Source: Akkermansia muciniphila (GTDB lineage Bacteria > Verrucomicrobiota > Verrucomicrobiia > Verrucomicrobiales > Akkermansiaceae). From it: a stretch of DNA of 34,315 nt. The stretch covers positions 1 through 34,315 of the forward strand of contig CAMCUY010000017.1 in assembly GCA_945879075.1 (NCBI GenBank). The letters are read 5' to 3'. Within the stretch, counting starts at the first letter, position 1. Each line of letters starts with the position of its first letter. The position numbers and the translations under genes were made by a program. Shown piece after piece: positions 30,890 through 34,315 of the stretch. The notes beneath the pieces are model-generated. The model was not told where the DNA came from and searched no databases. It saw nothing but the letters and a program-made list of their open reading frames with translations.

Positions 30890-30916
30890 TTCCGAGGACC
30901 TCCGACCCCTCCCGAG

Positions 30917-31963
30917 TTGGCATTCGTCCTCACGCTTTCCGAGCTCGCCCGTTGGGTCGATGGTGACATCGTCCGGGGCGGGCTCGATTTGTCTCTGACC
31001 GGCATGGCCGCGCTCGACGCCGCCGGCTCTCATGACGTGAGTTTCCTCGGCAACGAGAAATACCACGGCCAATTTCTCCAAACCCGCGCCGCCGCGGTCA
31101 TCGTTTCGCGCGGCGTGACCGACGGCCCTCAAGCCACCGCGCTGATCGCCGTGGACAATCCATCGCTGGCCTTTGCCGTGGTGGTCCGCCATTTCGCCGC
31201 CGCCGCCCGGCAATTCGCGCCCGGCATCCACCCGCAGGCCTTCGTCGATCCATCCGCCGTGCTCGATCCCGCGAAAGTCCGGGTCCAGGCCGGAGCCGTC
31301 GTTTTGGCGGGAGCCGTCGTCGGCGACGGCTCGGACCTCGGGCCGAACAGCGTCGTTTCCGAAGACGCGGTCATCGGCAAAGACTGCCGCATCATGGCCA
31401 ACGCGAGCATCCGCGAACGCTGCGTGCTGGGAGACCGCGTGATTCTCCAGCCGGGCGCTGTCATCGGCTCCGATGGCTACGGCTACGAATTTCACGATGG
31501 CCGCCACGTCAAAATCGACCAGGTCGGGATCGTGGAAATCGGCGACGATGTCGAAATCGGAGCCAACACCACCATCGACCGCGCCCGCTTCGGCAAGACG
31601 CTCATCGGCGAAGGCAGTAAAATCGACAATCTCGTCCAAATCGGCCACAATTGCGTGATCGGGAAATACTGCCTGATCATTTCCCAAACCGGCATTTCTG
31701 GCAGTTCGCACCTCGGCGACTACGTCACCGCCGCCGGCCAAGTCGGTATCGCCGGGCATGTGACCATCGGCTCCAAGGCGGTGCTGAGCGGACGCACCGG
31801 CGTGACCGCCAGCCTCCCCGGAGGCGAGGTTTACGCCGGCAAACCCGCCTTGCCAATTCGCGAGGAAATGAAGCTGCAAGCCCTCGTCCGCCGCCTGCCG
31901 AAGCTCGTCGCCCGGGTGAAAGCGCTCGAAGAAGCGCTGCAAGCCGATGCCGACAAGAGCTGA
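30917..31963 (+). CDS. lpxD: UDP-3-O-acylglucosamine N-acyltransferase LpxD
   Basis: 348 residues from a TTG at 30917, the only start that gives the family opening [14 protein letters not shown]. The N-terminal uridine-binding domain (1-95) is followed by a left-handed beta helix of hexapeptide repeats (about 105-310), with [31 protein letters not shown] near 184-204, the catalytic His244 in [10 protein letters not shown] and [11 protein letters not shown]-terminal helix ends the protein. It adds the N-linked acyl chain in lipid A synthesis, in the cytoplasm at the membrane. The neighbours msbA and an lpxL-type gene fit an outer-membrane lipid cluster. Confidence 0.95.
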   Translation: MAFVLTLSELARWVDGDIVRGGLDLSLTGMAALDAAGSHDVSFLGNEKYHGQFLQTRAAAVIVSRGVTDGPQATALIAVDNPSLAFAVVVRHFAAAARQFAPGIHPQAFVDPSAVLDPAKVRVQAGAVVLAGAVVGDGSDLGPNSVVSEDAVIGKDCRIMANASIRERCVLGDRVILQPGAVIGSDGYGYEFHDGRHVKIDQVGIVEIGDDVEIGANTTIDRARFGKTLIGEGSKIDNLVQIGHNCVIGKYCLIISQTGISGSSHLGDYVTAAGQVGIAGHVTIGSKAVLSGRTGVTASLPGGEVYAGKPALPIREEMKLQALVRRLPKLVARVKALEEALQADADKS

Positions 31964-31981
31964 CGCGCAGCCGCACCCGCC

Positions 31982-33877
31982 ATGTCCCATTCCAAATCGA
32001 AGGCTTTAGCCGATCCCAATACCCGGAATCTCGTTACCAGGATTCTGCGCGAGAATTTCCATCTCTACATCGGGCGCTACCTGCTGGCTTTCCTTCTGAT
32101 GGGCTGCACCGCCCTGGCCACGGCCTTGTCGGTCTTCATGATGAAACAGGTCACCGCGGTGGTCTTTGGATCGGCCGAGGCCTTGAAAGAAACACCGGTC
32201 GCCACGGGTGCTTCGAGCTCCTTGATCGCGGAATGGACTTACCGGCTCAACAGCTTCGCTTCCTCATTTTTAACATCATTTCAGCCCGGTTTGCTGCAAA
32301 TCCTCAGCGTCGCCATCGGCATCGTCCTCATTTTCCTGATGAAAGGACTCTCCGAATACGGCTCCTCGGTCATCCTCGCCAGGATTGGCAATAACATCGT
32401 CGCCCGCCAGCAGCGCCGGATTGCCGACCATCTCCTCAACCAATCGCTGGCGTTTTTCGTGTATTTCCCGTCGAGCGACCTGATCACACGGGTTTCCCAC
32501 GCGGCCACCGCCGCCCGCAACGTGATGCAATTGCTCATGACGCGGGTGCAGGACGTCTTCACCGCCATCGCGCTGTTGATCGCCATGTTCACCCTCGACT
32601 GGCGCTTGTCCTGCGCCGCGGTGTTCGTCTTGGCGCCGATCTCCTTGCTTCTCAGTTCGATCATCAAGCGCATCCGCAGCCTTTCCCGATCCCAATACCA
32701 AAACCTCGCCCGCGTCATTTCGACCATCCAAGAGGCGATTCTCGGCAGCAAGCTCATCAAATCCTACAATCTGGAGACCTCGATGCGCGCCCGCTTCGCC
32801 GGAGCCATCAACGACGGCGAAAAACTCTCCAACAAGAAAGACATCGTCTCCGCCCGCACCAGCCCGACCATGGAATTCTTGGGCGGCATCGCCGTCGCCT
32901 CGATCGTTTTCTACGGCGGCTACCGCAATCTCGTCCACGGCCAAAGCGGGGATTCGCTCATCGCCTTCCTCACCGCGCTGCTCCTCTGCTACGAGCCGAT
33001 CAAGCGGATCGCCAAAATGAATGTCACGCTCCACGCCTCCCTCATCGGCGTGGAAATGCTTTATAACGTGGTCGATGCCGACCACTCGATCCCCGACTCG
33101 CCCACCGCCAAGCCGCTCCGGCTCACCCGCGGCGACATCGCCCTTCGCGGCGTCAGCTTCTCCTACCGCCCCGGCCAGCCGGTGCTCCACGACGTTTTCC
33201 TCGCCTGCCCCGGCGGCCACGTGACCGCCCTCGTCGGCCCGTCCGGCAGCGGAAAATCCACCGTCCTCAATCTCATCGAGCGCTTCTATGAATGCGATAG
33301 CGGCGAAATCGCAATCGACGGCCAGGACATCCGGCAACTGCAAACCTCCTCGCTGCGGGAACACATGTCCCTCGTCAGTCAGGACACTTTCCTGTTCTCC
33401 GACACCCTCCGCAACAACATCCGCTTCGCCCGTCTGGACGCGACCGATGCGGAAATCGAAGCGGCCGCCCGCTCCGCCTACGCCCACGACTTCATCCTCG
33501 AGCAACCGCTCGGCTACGACACCCAAGTGGGTGAAAACGGCGGCAGCCTCTCCGGCGGCCAGCGGCAGCGGATCTCGATCGCCCGCGCCTTTTTGAAAAA
33601 CGCGCCCATCCTGCTCCTCGACGAAGCCACCTCCGCCCTCGACAGCGAGTCCGAGCAAAAAATCCAACTCGCCTTCGACCGCCTCATGCAAGGCCGCACC
33701 ACCATCGTCATCGCCCACCGTTTTTCCACCATCCGCAACGCCCGCACCATCCATGTGATGCAGAACGGCCGCCTCGTCGCCAGTGGTTCCCACGACGCGC
33801 TCATCAGCGATTCGGATAGCCTCTACGCCCATCTTTACCGCCTGCAGTATGAGCAAAACACGCCGGCCCAAGTCTGA
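31982..33877 (+). CDS. msbA: MsbA-like ABC transporter (lipid A/phospholipid flippase)
   Basis: 631 residues, a fused membrane-ATPase half transporter. The N-terminal type IV exporter domain (about 20-350) has six expected helices and a somewhat long first extracellular loop (about 60-100). The ATPase domain shows Walker A GPSGSGKS (419-426), Q-loop SQDTFLFSDT near 466, signature LSGGQRQR (523-530), Walker B ILLLDEATSALD (543-554) and switch His in AHRFST. MsbA flips lipid A-core to the outer leaflet of the inner membrane. The placement between lpxD and an lpxL-type acyltransferase favours this over a generic multidrug exporter. It overlaps the next gene by 29 nt. Confidence 0.88.
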   Translation: MSHSKSKALADPNTRNLVTRILRENFHLYIGRYLLAFLLMGCTALATALSVFMMKQVTAVVFGSAEALKETPVATGASSSLIAEWTYRLNSFASSFLTSFQPGLLQILSVAIGIVLIFLMKGLSEYGSSVILARIGNNIVARQQRRIADHLLNQSLAFFVYFPSSDLITRVSHAATAARNVMQLLMTRVQDVFTAIALLIAMFTLDWRLSCAAVFVLAPISLLLSSIIKRIRSLSRSQYQNLARVISTIQEAILGSKLIKSYNLETSMRARFAGAINDGEKLSNKKDIVSARTSPTMEFLGGIAVASIVFYGGYRNLVHGQSGDSLIAFLTALLLCYEPIKRIAKMNVTLHASLIGVEMLYNVVDADHSIPDSPTAKPLRLTRGDIALRGVSFSYRPGQPVLHDVFLACPGGHVTALVGPSGSGKSTVLNLIERFYECDSGEIAIDGQDIRQLQTSSLREHMSLVSQDTFLFSDTLRNNIRFARLDATDAEIEAAARSAYAHDFILEQPLGYDTQVGENGGSLSGGQRQRISIARAFLKNAPILLLDEATSALDSESEQKIQLAFDRLMQGRTTIVIAHRFSTIRNARTIHVMQNGRLVASGSHDALISDSDSLYAHLYRLQYEQNTPAQV

Positions 33878-34315
33878 CTCCAAGAGTCATTCCAAGCGCT
33901 TGAAATGGGGCGCCGAGTGGCTGCTCTACACCTGCGTTGAGGAAATCGCCGGGCGCTTGCCGGGCTCGTGGGTGTTCCGCATCGGCGAAATACTCGGCGA
34001 CATCGCCTGGCACTTCATCCCGCTGCGGCGGCGGATCGTGTTGCGAAATCTGCGGATCGCGTTCCATGGCGAATACGACCTCCCCGCGCTCCAGCGGATG
34101 GCCAAAGAGACCGTCCGCCGCACCGGCGCGAACTTGTTTTCCACCGCCCACACCGCGCGCCTTTCCGCCAAGCGGATCGACGCGATGCTGACGGTGGAAA
34201 ACCAGGAACTCATCGAGAGCGCCATGTCCGGCAGCGCGGGGCTGGTCTTATTGCCGCCGCACATGGGCAACTGGGAAATCCTCAGCCGGATGAACCGCCT
34301 CTTTCCGCAGGGCCA
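33849..34315 (+). CDS. LpxL/HtrB-family lipid A acyltransferase (partial, 3' end missing)
   Basis: 155 residues are visible before the window ends; the ATG at 33849 lies inside the end of msbA in another frame. After a basic Lys/Ser-rich start, residues 20-60 contain a hydrophobic stretch, then LRRRIVLRNLRIAF near 59-72, typical of the family, and the catalytic HxxxxE motif HMGNWE with His138 and Glu143. Family members transfer a secondary acyl chain from acyl-ACP to lipid A precursors at the inner membrane. It completes the skp-lpxD-msbA-lpxL order. Which acyl position it serves cannot be told. Confidence 0.88.
   Translation, partial: MSKTRRPKSDSKSHSKRLKWGAEWLLYTCVEEIAGRLPGSWVFRIGEILGDIAWHFIPLRRRIVLRNLRIAFHGEYDLPALQRMAKETVRRTGANLFSTAHTARLSAKRIDAMLTVENQELIESAMSGSAGLVLLPPHMGNWEILSRMNRLFPQG

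Noticed and set aside
30287..31990. 567-aa minus-strand open frame opposite skp and lpxD
   Set aside because: It is the antisense of two well-recognised genes and shows the repetitive composition typical of high-GC shadow frames.
32276..33883. 535-aa minus-strand open frame opposite msbA
   Set aside because: Antisense shadow of a clear ABC transporter gene.

Overview
The window looks like part of a chromosome from a high-GC Gram-negative member of the Verrucomicrobiota (Luteolibacter/Akkermansia-type lineage). This placement is inferred from overall gene content: an nfeD-floA operon, lipid A genes (lpxD, msbA, lpxL-type), a GspE/GspF secretion or pilus pair, a sulfatase remnant, a planctomycete/verrucomicrobial style Gly/Ser/Arg-rich secreted protein, and few Shine-Dalgarno sequences. 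No rRNA or tRNA genes, CRISPR arrays or transposases were seen.

Layout. (1) 1-310: the 3' end of an rmlD-like gene runs into a decayed sulfatase fragment. (2) 312-3707, minus strand: membrane-microdomain operon of long NfeD, short NfeD, FloA and a 158-aa protein. (3) 3853-4897, minus: a 94-aa unknown and a short-chain dehydrogenase, then a 357-nt gap with a very strong hairpin. (4) 5233-10050, minus: a DUF6580-like membrane protein, pdhA, pdhB, two small Cys-rich lipoproteins with their own terminator, and pdhC with a terminator; lpd (E3) is not here. (5) 10307-13145, plus: mnmG with two parS-type palindromes, one inside the coding sequence, and a coupled phosphotransferase-family kinase. (6) 13317-16774, minus: gspE and gspF with a hicB-hicA toxin-antitoxin pair between them. 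(7) 16901-19977: an orphan oligopeptide-type ABC ATPase converges on the 5-oxoprolinase genes pxpA and fused pxpBC. (8) 20069-24696: an L,D-transpeptidase, an unusual FixJ-like regulator and a three-gene secreted-protein operon, followed by a highly structured intergenic repeat. (9) 25005-27624, minus: argD and argF, separated by a four-helix-bundle gene with 27-bp inverted ends. (10) 27724-29687: a C39-like secreted protease relative and a pRiA4b ORF-3-like protein. (11) 29780-34315, plus: a frameshifted unknown gene, then the envelope cluster ompH/skp, lpxD, msbA and a truncated lpxL-type gene.

The most notable items are the paired parS sites around and within mnmG, the inverted-repeat-bounded four-helix-bundle cassette that supplies the argD stop codon, the hicBA insertion in the gsp operon, a frameshifted gene and a 24-residue lipoprotein that simple ORF calling misses, and strong hairpins in two long intergenic regions.
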